Below are positions 27,151-39,728 of a DNA stretch of 64,000 nt, one piece after another. Position 1 is the stretch's first letter. Each line of letters opens with the position of its first letter. Source of the stretch: Sipunculus nudus (lineage: Eukaryota; Annelida; Sipuncula; Golfingiida; Sipunculidae); contig CM049315.1 in NCBI GenBank assembly GCA_026874595.1, positions 39,016,164 through 39,080,163 on the forward strand, written 5' to 3'. A program made the translations under genes and the position numbers. The notes under the pieces are model-generated. The model made no database searches and was not told where the DNA came from. It saw only the letters and a list, made by a program, of their open reading frames with translations.

Positions 27151-30100
27151 AATAAATGTTTTGAGGGGTTAGAGATAGAGAGAAACGTACAGAAATAAAC
27201 AATGAAAGACCATTAACGCCAATACATAATTTCTACGGAGCCTAATAAAAATACTTTGTAAGTACATATACATAAGCTAAATTGATAATATTAAATTTTC
27301 CGTGGAACGGTAAAATGGAGCATTATATCCTAGGATATAAAGTCAGAAGCCACAGTTTATGATGACATGTAACCGGATAGGCAAAGAGAAAGCAAACACA
27401 AAACAAACGTCGGTTAGGTCACCAGAGCCATGCGTGAAGTATCTACATGGGCGGGAATCACAGCCGGGCCGTATTCCATATATTATGGCGACCCGCGTTA
27501 GCAGATAGTTAATAGGCCGATAATGGAGAATAAAAAAAGACATCATGGTGGAAAAAATAGTGATGGACGGCCTGTCCCCGGTTCTTGGAATTCCTAAAAT
27601 CACAATCTCTCATTATGGACCGTGTGATGTAAAAAGATATCAGAGATAACGCGGCTGAGACGCCTGGTCTCCTGCTCACTAGGTGGTATCTAATCACTAT
27701 TAGCGGAAGCTTAAAAGACGGATTTTATTAAAGCAAGGATCTATGAGGTAGAAATACAGGACCCACGAACTGAAATCAGGTCGTTCTCTATTTCAGATGT
27801 AATCAAGACATGGCTTCGCTCGCGACAGATTATGTATAACTGAGTCTATTAGACAAACGTCAGAAACACCGGAAGTTATTTCTAGAAAGACCGGAAATTG
27901 CGCCCTCTCTCCGCGCACCAATGATCCGACAAAATGCTCGGGATCACGTAAAAATATTGAACAGGATGGACAGAAGCAGGAGCAGTTATTAAAATTCCAC
28001 AACTGTTCGTTGACTGGTTTAATCTGTATGAAATATTACAATGACAATGCATGCTTTTTAAACAGGTATTGGTCCCTATGAAAAAGATGATATGTACATG
28101 TATAATTTTATATTTCACAGTTCCTTTTTGTTAATTTTGATAGTTGTTATAATATTTGTAGTAAAAATATAATACTAAAATAATGATGTAATCAAAACAG
28201 TAATTCTGTGAAACCTTTGAATGTCATAACCTTCATAAAACTAAGAAAAGACGAAAGTTTAAATTAGGAAAAAAAACCGCACACCTATACACAAAACTAT
28301 ATAGAAAAGATTTGCCGCATAAAACCAATAAATTGTCTAATATATAAAAATGATAGTTTGGTACAGATGTTGTTTTATATAAGGAAGTAAAAATTAAGTT
28401 TTGTCAACAAACCTGCCGTGAACCGTTTAAACAGCTTATTTATACTTGCAAACTGCCCATTAGAGGAAACCTTAAAAAGCTATCCATTGTTTGAAGGGGC
28501 GCATCTTCTGAAATTCCTGCAAGTTTATATTTTATTGTTTTATGCACGTATGAGTAGTGCAAACATATACACAAACATAAGGACAAGCAGAAAGACAGAC
28601 AGACTCCGGTAAAAACATAACCTCCTGTTACCGAGGTGCGGTATACTATCATCACGACTTCGCCAGCATATCATCATCCTCAAAACCCTTTGCACAGCCG
28701 TTGTTCAGGGCTAGTTCTACTAATGATTAAAAGAATGCGTGCAGGCTCTTGCCCGAAACAATGATAGATTAAGCCCGGTCTGGTCTTACTTGCGTGATTT
28801 GATTGAGAAACCAACACAAGCTTCTAAACCCAGGAAAAGTCTGTCTTTGCAAAATTAGAACGATTTCCATGAACACCCAACTGAGAGGCAAATCAGTGCA
28901 AGATGAAGGATTCTGGGAAGGATGGGCTAGATACAATTTATATTGAGGTACTAAGACTGCTGTTAATAATATAAGTTCAGACCTCCCGTAAAGGTTCATT
29001 TGAGGAGTTTGGAAGTAATCTTGAAATCACCATCATTTAATTATGTCAAATCGTTAGGCTCTAATGACTATTCTGCTTACCGTGGGGCACAGTGTTTATC
29101 CCTGCCCAGGAGAGTGCTATTTACTGGTGTGTGGACTGTTTGTTCTGTCCTGTTACAAGATGTGACCGTTGATGCAACCCTGAAGTTGGTGAACCGTGAA
29201 ACAGATTACCTTGGCCTACATTTATATATTTCCTGTGAACATCCCTGGCGGAGGCACATAATGGCTACTTTTCGGGCTACTTTTCCAGATTGATCTTGAG
29301 AAAAAAAAAGAAATAATAGGAAGATATGCACAATTAACCTAAAAGATTTAAGACATTTACACGATATTCCTTACATACACTGTCTGTTTTACCCAGCTTG
29401 GACTATATTCTATTCAATATATATACCTATTGTCTGATGCAAAGGTATGGAATACATAAATACCTGGTAATGTCCATAAAGATACTTCAGTCCTCCTAAT
29501 AATTTATCAATTCATCATATTTACTTATTCAAATTGCCGGTCATGATCATAATCGTAAAAGAAGATGATATCATATAATATAATCAGCAGGTATCTAGAC
29601 TGAACAAAATCTTTGATCAACTGTGTATTGGTGTTTCATCTAGATTTGTGTTATAGTCTCCTATTCTTCTCTATTCATGTACATCACAGGAGTCGTCGAG
29701 TACAAATGCTAAGTTATTCCTGTCGAACATTCTCTTATGAATACCATAAAACCAGATACAACTGTACTTGCCTGCGTAGGAATATACGAGAAACAGGCGG
29801 ACGCCAGGAGTAATGCATCAGTAAAGATGTCATAACCTGCTGTTAAAGACAAAGGGGACATTAAGCTAGTATTAGCAGGCCGTGGGGGTAGTCCTCGTGT
29901 TGGCTGTGCGTATATGAGATGAAACCATAGGTGGGGAGAGAGAGAAAGGGAGATGTCAGGAGAGAAAGTGATAGGCGGACGGAAGATGCAAGGAAGGAAG
30001 GGAGGGAGAAAAGGAAGTTTCACCAATTTATGGCGTCGCGTACATGTTAACACTGTTTGATGGAGCAATTCTCTCTCCCGCAGAACTGGCATTTTCGAAG

Positions 30101-30689
30101 GAAAATTATCCATAAAACAAACCAACGAGTTAACTCCCTTGTCTTCCAACAACGTGGGTCGTTTGATCTCCAGGCCGCTGCAGCCAGTCGAGTAGAGAAC
30201 GTCTTTGTTTATCGATACGCCATATTCCGTCTAAGCACTGGTTTACTGGGTTTCTTGGCAACATCATCCGATGCTTTTGTAAAATTAAACGGAGCAGGGC
30301 AAACACAAATACGACTCAAGCAGGATCAAAGAGCGCGTGTTTGAATTATTTACGTTATGATCCAGTGTAGAATCCCCGGAATCCACAAGAGCTTAGTGAT
30401 TGCAACTAATCTGAACAAGTCAAAATGAAGTCAAGCTCTATAGCTATAAAGTGGAGAGGCGCTAGCATCAGTTACATAGAGACAAAAGTTCTACATAAAA
30501 GACAGAGAGGAATATATGCGTTTTAGCACTGTGCACGTAACGAGACTAGGGACCTGTAGTCTTCTTAGCGGTGTGATGCGGGGTTCCTGCTGTCTTGACC
30601 AGCGGGGATAGGATAGCAGCGTGTGTTAAGGTTTTAATTCAGATATCCTTTATCACATATTTTCGTCACAGCTCTATAACGGTACTTTT
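27151..30689. other. Non-coding stretch, no gene recognised
   Basis: Several frames of 60-147 codons exist (the longest on the minus strand, 29709-30152). They overlap one another on opposite strands and show no recognisable motif; the 147-codon frame runs through a GGAA-rich patch at 29935-30020. No RNA gene is supported. Confidence 0.5.
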
Positions 30690-30723
30690 ATATCTATATT
30701 ATATATATATATATAAATATATG

Positions 30724-30756
<33 letters not shown>

Positions 30757-30824
30757 CCATATATCTATCACTCTCTCTCTCTAAACATATATATATATAT
30801 ATATATATATAAATATATATATAA
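30690..30824. repeat. Compound TA/GT/CT microsatellite
   Basis: TA tracts flank a short GTGTGT run and a CTCTCT run across about 135 bases. Confidence 0.95.
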
Positions 30825-32455
30825 CTATTGCATATGCCATGCTTATAACCGATGGAACCAAGTTATCATCAATGCTTTTCGATGCACTACTTAAATATAC
30901 AATAATACAATGTGCAAATTCATCTTGTCTGCCCGAAGATGGAACACCCGATGTTTCTCAACCATAAATAACGTTTTATTTAACTTTTTTTCTTATTAAA
31001 CCTAACATCAAGAAGATTTTCCATATTGTTCTCATTAAAAGAAATGATGTTACACCCATGGTATGTTAAACTGCGGGACATAAACGAAAACTATTTTCAT
31101 GAGAACGGTCCGGTTATAAAAGTACCGAAGCATACTTGTTTGCGACTAGGCTATTGATGATCAAGATAAATAAACACTTGAAATCATCAAAAAGACTTTG
31201 ATAAAATAGTCACATGTATTCATATAAAAAATAAAAATTAAATTAAATTAGTTATTTCAGCAAAGTGTGAAGTATTCGTCATAACCAGACAAAATTAGTA
31301 TTTGTACCTGTCACAGTTGTATATAGCTTTGGAAACTAAGCATTTAAGCGATATACTTAAATAATAATACAATTGGATGTGTAAAATAACCATTCACAAT
31401 AAAAATGATGACAATAGTTTGTTTCTCTGTCCCAAAATAACCAAGTTGAGGATGTTATAACCACCCCCACCCCTCCCTCCCTCCCCTTTAATACTGCCAT
31501 CACAAACACCTAGCAAGACTCAGATATTTATCAAGGCGCCCCCGCGTGGTTAGTCTGAAGAAAACATGGTTCTGTCAATCGGAATAATGAATGAGGTTTC
31601 AAAACAGCCACATCCCCGGACCAGCACCGTGGGACAAGGTCGCGACCTCAATAGCGCCCCTGTCTGAGGCCACGTGACTGATTGACTGGTTCCCCGGTCT
31701 TTGGAGGGTCATGTAAAGGGGCGTCCCGGAGCAGGCACTGGCACAGAGGGGTTCTTTATCATCGCTACATGTAAATTATGTCGTTACCTACGTTTGTTTG
31801 TTGCCTCTGTGTAAGGACGATTGTGTTCTGTTTACTGTCAATAAAAACAAAAATATGTTGATTCTATAAGAAGAAAGATAATTCTATTTTATTGCGTTTG
31901 TTTTGTTTTGTGCCTTTATAAACGTGGTTGTATGTTGTTCCTGTAAAGAATGAAAAAGGAAGTATTTTAAGTTTTTTTTTTTTTTAATTACAGGAGCATG
32001 GACCAGCTTGGTCTTTTATATTTACACTGTAATGTACGAAACTGAATGAAATCCCACGATAATACATAATATGCATTTATAATTCCCTAAGAATTTCATT
32101 TCAGTTGAATTAAGCATATCCCAAAACGCATCAATTATTGGGATTATATCTACTTATTGATCGAGCCTGTTTGAATATAAACTATCTTCAGATCATTTAG
32201 AGAACATGTTTGCGACACACAATTCTGTATTGTAGTTATTCCATTTGTTTCAGAATAAATGCTGTCACGACTCTCTATTTTTCATTTAATATCTTTTTCA
32301 AATTCTGGAAACATTTTTTTTTTTAGTCACGGTGTGTGCAAAAAAAGATCGCGTGCGTGCTGATGAATATAAGGCTGCGCTTTGTGTTGTAAGTGAAGTT
32401 ATTTAAGCATGTGCCAATTTGAACTAAAAAATAATAAAATACTTCAATTACAGGT
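30825..32455. other. Non-coding stretch with a GC-rich island
   Basis: Most of it is AT-rich and featureless. A C-rich patch lies at 31461-31487. A distinctly GC-rich island at about 31540-31750 contains a CACGTG E-box core. No coding frame is supported. Confidence 0.5.
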
Positions 32456-32727
32456 TGTTACGGGGTGCACATAAAAGCGGACCGAACTGTCTCGCTAGTG
32501 AAGCATGCTTTGCTAGGGAAGCGGTTGGTACGCCGGACTGTGCCACCGAAATGGGTTCGAAACTGGGATCGGCCCAGTATTTTCCCTGATCAATTTGTCT
32601 TCTTAACAAAATGGGGGCTGGTCTAACGTGACGGTAAACTTTGTGGCCCAGGGAATAAGCTCACCAAACGGTGACTCCCGGGATAATTAGTCTTGTTCTG
32701 ATAGCAGATAGCCCTTAAGAGGGGGTG
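32456..32727 (+). mobile_element. tRNA-derived SINE-like repeat, copy 1
   Basis: This copy has an internal RNA polymerase III-type promoter: an A-box-like TAGGGAAGCGGTTGG and a B box GGTTCGAAACT (32554-32564). The segment begins TGTTACGGGGTGCACATAAA, and the same wording restarts at 32728, 272 bases later, giving two direct copies head to tail. This copy has an extra 20-odd bases before the A box. The tail (GGTGACTCCCGGGATAATTAG wording) is absent from copy 2. It is a SINE rather than a real tRNA gene, since no complete cloverleaf is evident. Confidence 0.6.
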
Positions 32728-32850
32728 TGTTACGGGGTGTACATAAAAGCGGACCGAACTGCTAGCGAAGCGGTTGGTACGCCGGAAATGTGCGCCACCG
32801 ACATGGGTTCGAAACCGGGATTGGCCCAGTCTTTTCCCCTCACCAATTTG
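32728..32850 (+). mobile_element. tRNA-derived SINE-like repeat, copy 2 (partial)
   Basis: The A box is TAGCGAAGCGG (32763-32773) and the B box GGTTCGAAACC (32806-32816), both close to the Pol III consensus. Homology to copy 1 runs from TGTTACGGGG to about CACCAATTTGTC and then stops. The 78-codon frame running through it is incidental. Confidence 0.6.
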
Positions 32851-32961
32851 TCCACACGCCTGCGCACAGTGCTTAGCGGTCGTCTGCTGTGTTCTGGTTC
32901 TCGCAGTGAGCTGGCATTAACAATTTTGTTACATGAAATGAAATACGGGTTCCGGCTGTAG

Positions 32962-35900
32962 GATTAGACAGTTTTTTTTTACTTTGATCATTTGAAGTCA
33001 AAGATGTACGATCTTTCTTTATCGATATAACCGACCCGAACACTTAGTGTCAGTCGTCGTCAAAAGATTTCACAAATGTGGTAGAAAATATCTTTGGGGT
33101 TCTTTTTTATTCACGTCATCTCTTTTCTTACGAAAGATGAAACTTATTAATGTCTTCTTTTTAATTCGAATTTGCGTTCAAAGCTTACATAACTATCACA
33201 AAAAGTTTCTAATCTGAATAAACCGCAATGTTTGTCAGAATAGTTGGTGGTACCTCATATAATCGATAAAATATTAACCCTCTAGTACACCCCGCCGATG
33301 CCTCAATGGCATAATGGTGAAGCTTCCTTGGATCCTCAGAGATTTGCTCTATGTCTTAATTGACCTATCCACCAGAGCCCATATGCTCCGCCCTTTTAAC
33401 CTTATTATTATAATGAGCCCCCAAAACGCTCCTACACAGAAGGTCTTCCATGCCTATGGTAGCTAGAGCTGCTTATAATATAATAAAGACTACACAAAGG
33501 TCGATGTCGCATGACGCCGTATTGACTGACGTCATCAACTGGTATCGCTGTCCTCATATCGCAATCATTATGAACTGTTTTGCAATATTTTGGATTATTT
33601 GTCTCATACGAATTACATGCCAGGTAAGACATTATTATTTACTCGGTAGTCAAGAGGAATGGCTCCTGCATCCTATAGCCTAGAATTTTTTTATACTGTC
33701 TCCTTTGTATAAAAAAAAATATCCCGGAAAACCCGGAAACATTCCGACCTTTTAGGTACTGCCTTCTGGTTCAGACTACACACGTGTTCTGTTTGACAGA
33801 GCTCTGTCAAATTATGCAAAATTTTGTTTTTGTCAGATGATTGACGCTTTACAATGTCTAAGGCCATCTGATTGGTTGCTCGTTCGTCCAATGCTGATGA
33901 TTATTCATTGAATGAATATGAGATTAAGGTCACTTCATTGATAGGTCAATTGCCGACAGTTTATGATTTCTTTATTATTTTCATTCCCGTGCATATCATA
34001 CTTGAAATCCAGAAGGTCAATGATAAAGTATCATTGTTATCGTAAGGATACCTTGATCATCATGCTATTGACAGTGCCACCCACAGGCCATGGACCTATC
34101 CGTAAAAATATGGATTTCAAAGGTTACAAAACATGTAAATTTCTCTGTTTTCTTCAACGACACGTGACTATTAATCACATACTGTTTCTCTTCGCTAATT
34201 TCAAATCAATTAGGCGGATTTCTTTCTATCTATTCTCCACTTTGTGGACAAATCGTAGAGCCACACAATACTTTATGTAGCTATTTTTGTTTTATCTGAC
34301 CGCTAGGTGTCTGTGTGTTTGTCTGAGCAGGCTCTTTAAATGTGGACGCAGAGAGACGGGAGCAAAGAGGAAAAACAGTCTACCAGTCTGAAACATCCCC
34401 GTAACAGCACGAGACCGGGCGTTTGGTGACGAGAGTAGGACCTCGCACTCGGCAACAACATCCCCGCCTTAACGATACCCGAGTGACGGGCGATGGCGTG
34501 CGGGAGTAACAAGAGATCAGAGGGAAAAGATGTCCCCGGAGAATTCAAGTATTTAGGTAAAATCAGCAAACAAGGCACCAAACTGATTCGTCTTATTTAT
34601 CGTTCATAAGCAGGAGAGGTTTTGAATAAATAAACACTTAGGATACGCGCTGGCGCCTGAATCGATATAGATGGAACATGGCACCCAACTTTTTTAAAAG
34701 AGATTTCCATCTTTAGATGTAGAGAACATGAGCTCCGAAATCTAGCTGAGTGGCTTTGTAAGCTGGCACTGTCGACTTTAAACCCTAATCCCCGGTAGTG
34801 TCTCACTTGCAAGTATACTATATGAGTACGAAATATAGAGCATACATTTTTTTATCTACATGTGAGCTCCTACATTACGCACCTGCAAAGATGAAATATA
34901 CTTTACTCTTTCGCTGACACCATCGGCATTTTATGGATGTATTTTTGGTCAAGATTGATGATATTATATATTTGTCGATACATTTCGCTTTTACCTTGTA
35001 TTCATTCGACGAATATCAGATTTATATGTATCAACATTTGAGGTGATATCGCGCTTATTATACATTATAACTTGTCAAAACTATAGCTACAGGGAAAGGA
35101 CACTGCCTTAAAAAAACTTGATCTTAATATGCAATATGTTATAACTAGCCCTATGAGGAACTTTAAGTGTCTCAAATGGTCATGCGTGAACTTCTAAGCA
35201 GTATAGAGTTAATATGTATCACATACATTTTTCATTGTATTTTCATTATAAATGTAAGTGATCATTCCATAATTAAACTAACATTAACTGCCGTTTTGCA
35301 CTAAGTCGTATATGTACTCCTCTCTCGCAGTTTCCGTAGCGATATGAGAAGTCCCACAGCTCAGCACTAATGACACTAACATTTGTGGCTGTTTTGCATA
35401 TTATAAACACAGTAATTACATATAAGATTAAGAATAATAAGGATCAGACAATTTGATTTATTGTATTAGGGGTATTGCATTGCGTATAAATAGATACATT
35501 CTTGCTTCAATCTTGCTTTCTCAACACAATTATTTTCCAATCGAACGTAATCAAAACCATCCGTAAACCTTTTGATTATATTTTGAGTTCTCTTTCTGCT
35601 TTAAACTGAAGTAACTGATGGGATGTAAACTATTGTTTTTGACTTATTGAATATAACATAGAGATGAATTAGTTTTCCATCTACAGGAAAAATGCATTAT
35701 TTATAAATATCAGGGTTAAGGATATTTTGTTTATGACCTGAGACATTTGTTCCTGCTAGCGTTACGGCCACACAAAATCGTTCCACTCAGTAAGCTCGCT
35801 GTATCCAATGACCTTCCCACGGAAGTACAGGAACGGTATTTTGTGTATATAGGAGATGCCGTGGACCACTTTTGGTAACCACTGCGGACCTATCACGGAC

Positions 35901-37624
35901 GGCCTAATGAACCTCGTCTAAGTACCGCCATTGAAGAGCCGTGATTTAGCGCCGGACCAGTACAGTTAAACGCAACTCCTGTCAATTTGAGTATCTTCCT
36001 CGGGACAAAATGACTGCAAAAGAAGACAATAGAAGCCATATAGTCTAATCAGGGCCGATGTTGGGGAAATAGAAGGGGTTCTTATCACAATTTTCCCCGC
36101 GTTGTTTCCACCGGTTCTAGCTGCGGGGCGCCTCCGTAACTTTGCTACAATTGCACAGCCTGTCACTGGAGCTCCCCAGTCAATTCAGTTTGGACAAGTG
36201 CCCTCAACGTTTATCCCTGAGGAGTCGGGATGAGTTTTATAATTCATTTTACAGGACCTGTATGCCATACCCCCTATCCAACTGGTTTTTTTATTGTATC
36301 CTGCGGGCCGTTGTGTTGTGCGTCTTCATCTCAGTATCCAGTGATTATTAATAAATTCAGCTCAGTCTAAATACGAGATTTCTTATTACGTCACCGTGCG
36401 TTATGATCATTGATCATTTATCACTCAAATTGCTGTTGAGAGAGAATCGACAAGGAAAAAAAGTTTCAACTAGGTTAATGTTAATAAATATACCTATTAC
36501 GCTCCAAACATGAGAATTGTGTATTTTAGTAACGATACAGGCACCTATTTACTGCTATAACGGTAAGTTATACCGTGATTTAAGCTATATCAGTGACACT
36601 TGTGTTTTCAGTGACACACCTTTCTTTTGATGCCATGCCACTTATACTGTAAAACATTAATCCGTGACCCCGCTAATCAAGTCAACGTTTGAAACAAAAC
36701 GAATGTCTGCTACACTATTTCTCAAGTGTATTTCTATAAGTACTGGGAAAAATGTTTATAGATTGAAATCAAATGTAATGTGAAAACATTTTCTTCTTGT
36801 TTTGTTTCATATCATGAGAAATTGTACCAGAGATATAACAATTAATCAATAAGAAAACCGATCCTAAATGTTTTTACGGGGTACTGACGGACATGTTAAC
36901 ATTAAGGATATTGCCAGTATGTATCGTATATTGCCTTTATAGTACTTCAGTCCCTACTGTACCCAATTAGACCGAGTGATAGCTCTACTCTTGAATATTT
37001 TTTACGACTAGTTTTGTGGACAGTGCATGCCATCACCTCAGCATCGGTTCCAGTTGGAATCCTTGCACCAATCCTTAAGCTTAAGGGGTGTTCATTTTCG
37101 GCATTAGTTTGCTTTGCTCTGTGTCCAGTGTACAGGCCAAAGTGGAAAGATTATAATGAGAAATACATCTATACCTATAGTTATATGATTAGGGAATATA
37201 GTAAATATATTATAACAATGTCCCATGAGTCCATATTATGAACAATAGAACGTAAAACAATAAAGAACTATTGTGTCGGCGCAAGTTCGGAGACAAATAA
37301 CAGGTGACAAGCTAATAAATCTATTTATATGCAAGGCAGGGGGAATCTGTAGCTGATCATTTTTGTGGTGCCTATTGCAGCATAATAAAAATCTATAATA
37401 AACGATGGAATTACCGAAAATGGTATTACCCCTCGTCTCAGGGGACGAGAGGATTTCTAGTTTTACTATCATTAAGCTCTGTGGCATTCTATAACTGCTT
37501 CATCCAGCTGCCATGTTTTTCGGTAGACATTTCTTGTTCTTATTCTCCAAAAAGAGAACAAACGATGACTTATTCAAAATTCATTGATGATGTTTAGATC
37601 GAGTATTCTGTGGTTGCTTCCAAG

Positions 37625-37625
<1 letters not shown>
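32962..37625. other. Non-coding stretch, no gene recognised
   Basis: Frames of 66-105 codons occur (the longest 33963-34280, plus strand) without motifs. The patches at 34330-34560 and 35750-36330 are GC-richer. If the protocadherin's tail exons lie within the window, this stretch is one place they could be, but I could not pick out an acceptor-exon pair with confidence. Confidence 0.45.

Positions 37626-37668
<43 letters not shown>
37626..37668. repeat. (TA)n microsatellite
   Basis: An uninterrupted TA tract of about 43 bases. Confidence 0.97.
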
Positions 37669-37669
<1 letters not shown>

Positions 37670-37811
37670 CTTTTGGGGTAACACTTTGGAGATAGCTCAC
37701 GACTAGAGGTATGGGAAGCAAACCGAAAGGCTATATAGGCTCATGTGTGTATTGGGAGTACCGTTAGCAATCTTTACCCGAAAAAAATGTACTACCTAGA
37801 TATCCACATAC

Positions 37812-37910
37812 GGTAAAACCCCGATTATAGGTCGAACCGCATAGACCAACAAAATCGGTTTAAAGTTAGAAAAAGTTTAACTTGGTATAATAATGTCGGA
37901 AGGACAACTG
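37812..37910. mobile_element. Possible degraded pogo/Tigger-type MITE
   Basis: The left edge, CGGTAAAACCCCGATTAT after a TA, resembles pogo/Tigger terminal repeats (CAGTxxAACC...). About 100 bases on, TCGGAAGGACAACTG is only a weak inverted match. No coding sequence is present. The call is tentative because the right end is poorly conserved. Confidence 0.3.
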
Positions 37911-38417
37911 CGGATCACCTGGACACAAAGGTAGAAAAAGATTTTGTTATGAACATATCAAATTATGCCAATGGCACGTCCATAAAAAAGAATGACGAAA
38001 AGTATACAGTATAAAAAGTTACGGGGTACACATTATCGCTTTTGACAACGAAGATGTATGTCATTTGAGCCAAAATATTCAGTACTTCAGTTAATGAGTT
38101 CACAATAATCCTGTATTTTGGCTGATTTGATTTTGAGCGTCCAAATTAAGGTAACCATTTTTCAAACGCTTCTGAGGACTTCGTTGAAACAGTTAACGTA
38201 CTTCAAAATTTACCACGTTCACAAGAAATCCAGGGGATGGGGGGAGGGGGAGACATAGTTACGCTGATGAATGGAGAATGCGTGATCAACTGATCAGACA
38301 GATTGACCCTTGCATCCTCTAGTTCATCAGTATATTTCAGCAAACCAAATATTTTGTTTCATCCCCATCCTGATTTCGGTAGATTTTAAATTTTAGTTAT
38401 AATTTGGGAACAGTTAA

Positions 38418-38455
38418 ATATAATTATATTATATTATATTATAAGTTATAATTTT
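38418..38455. repeat. ATTATA simple repeat
   Basis: A short AT-only TATTATATTATA tract. Confidence 0.8.
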
Positions 38456-38860
38456 TATACAATACACATAGCATGGAGAGAGGCGGGGTCGACAAAACAC
38501 ACCTTGCCGTCCAACTTCCATTGAAATCGGTCTTAAACCCCATTACTAATATTAAAAACAGTTTGGGACAGGTATGACCAAGTACATATAGTAGGATCAA
38601 ACAAACCTTTAAAAATTACTAAAATACATATACATACATCTGTGCTTACAGGTATGCACACATATTTGCATAACGTTAGCAAATATTAACATATTATATA
38701 ACGTACACATCTGTATAAAATATAAACATAATCAGAGCCAGATAAAGGATCTTAGAAAAAGAGGGGCCCAGAACCCTGAAGGGAAGGGCTGGTAGACTTC
38801 ATACATGCATAACCCTTGCATGCAGATGTAAGGGGGAAGAAAACGATACAAAAATTGCCT

Positions 38861-38861
38861 T

Positions 38862-38892
<31 letters not shown>

Positions 38893-38952
38893 ATATATAT
38901 ATAAATGAAACCTTTAAACTCGTTTAACAATATATATATATATATATGTATA
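38861..38952. repeat. Two (TA)n microsatellites 25 bp apart
   Basis: TA tracts at 38861-38904 and 38930-38952 are separated by about 25 bases of unique sequence. Confidence 0.95.
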
Positions 38953-39216
38953 TCATGAATTGTCTGTATGACACATTTCAAATATATTACAATAGGTATA
39001 AGGTTAAGTATAAGGTTTTATGTAAAAGGTTTAAAAAGTATTATGTTCACAGTATATATGTCAATTCTAAACCAGGTTTAGATATATATAATATTTACAG
39101 TAGGCCTTAACTCTGAAATGGAACCAAATTCCATAATTCTAATTACTGATGTATATCATTTCCAATATATAAATATTATTCTCTGAATATCAGAGGGGAT
39201 GATTACAAAGACCATT

Positions 39217-39252
39217 CCCCCCCCCCCCCCAACTCTCCCCCCCCCCCCCCCT
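39217..39252. repeat. Paired poly-C tracts
   Basis: Two runs of about 14 and 14-16 C are separated by AACTCT. The minus strand is correspondingly G-rich. The neighbouring C-rich sequence to 39302 extends the bias. The frames encoding Pro or Gly runs here are artefacts. Confidence 0.9.
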
Positions 39253-39661
39253 CTCTGTATTGACGCCCCTGCCCCCTTCGTCCCACCCCTATATCCGCCC
39301 CTGATAATAAAATTCACTGTTATATTGGGTCTGTTTTGTATACAAGTCAACCGTGGCTCATGTAGATGTTCATTATCATATGGTTTAAGTTATTTGAAAT
39401 CATGGCTATTAGGGCTATTTGGCCTGTGCATGTACATTAGCACGTCTGCTCGGATGCCCTGGAAGTGATGCGGATCTCAGTATTGGTCGTTAAAAGATTC
39501 AGAAGCAGAGCCCGGATGCTAGTCATCTTGCGAGAGGAAGAAACACAAACAGTGAATTCTAATGTGTATGGAATGGCCTGACGGAATCACTTATGTTGCT
39601 TCATTAATATGTGTACTTTTCTCTATTTTGATATCGTCAACCTCCGTTTGAGTAGTGTAAT

Positions 39662-39728
39662 AGGCAAGTGAAGTGGAAGTGGCGTTGGACTTTTCAGCTC
39701 TAGGTTGCTGGTACAAATCCGACCAGTT
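39662..39728 (+). mobile_element. Degenerate tRNA-like/SINE fragment
   Basis: GTGAAGTGGAAGTGGCGTTGG resembles an A box and D arm, and GGTACAAATCC (39709 region) is a B box with one or two substitutions. The spacing of about 40-45 bases suits a tRNA with a long variable arm. The loss of the B-box consensus argues against a working tRNA gene. Confidence 0.3.

Noticed and set aside
26744-27151. 135-codon Ser/Leu/Pro-rich frame
   Set aside because: It arises wholly from the polypyrimidine tract.
29709-30152. 147-codon minus-strand frame
   Set aside because: It crosses a GGAA-rich low-complexity patch, lacks domains and overlaps opposing frames of similar size.
38019-38036. GTTACGGGGTACACA, resembling the start of the SINE pair at 32456
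   Set aside because: The match is only about 15 bases and no A or B box follows.
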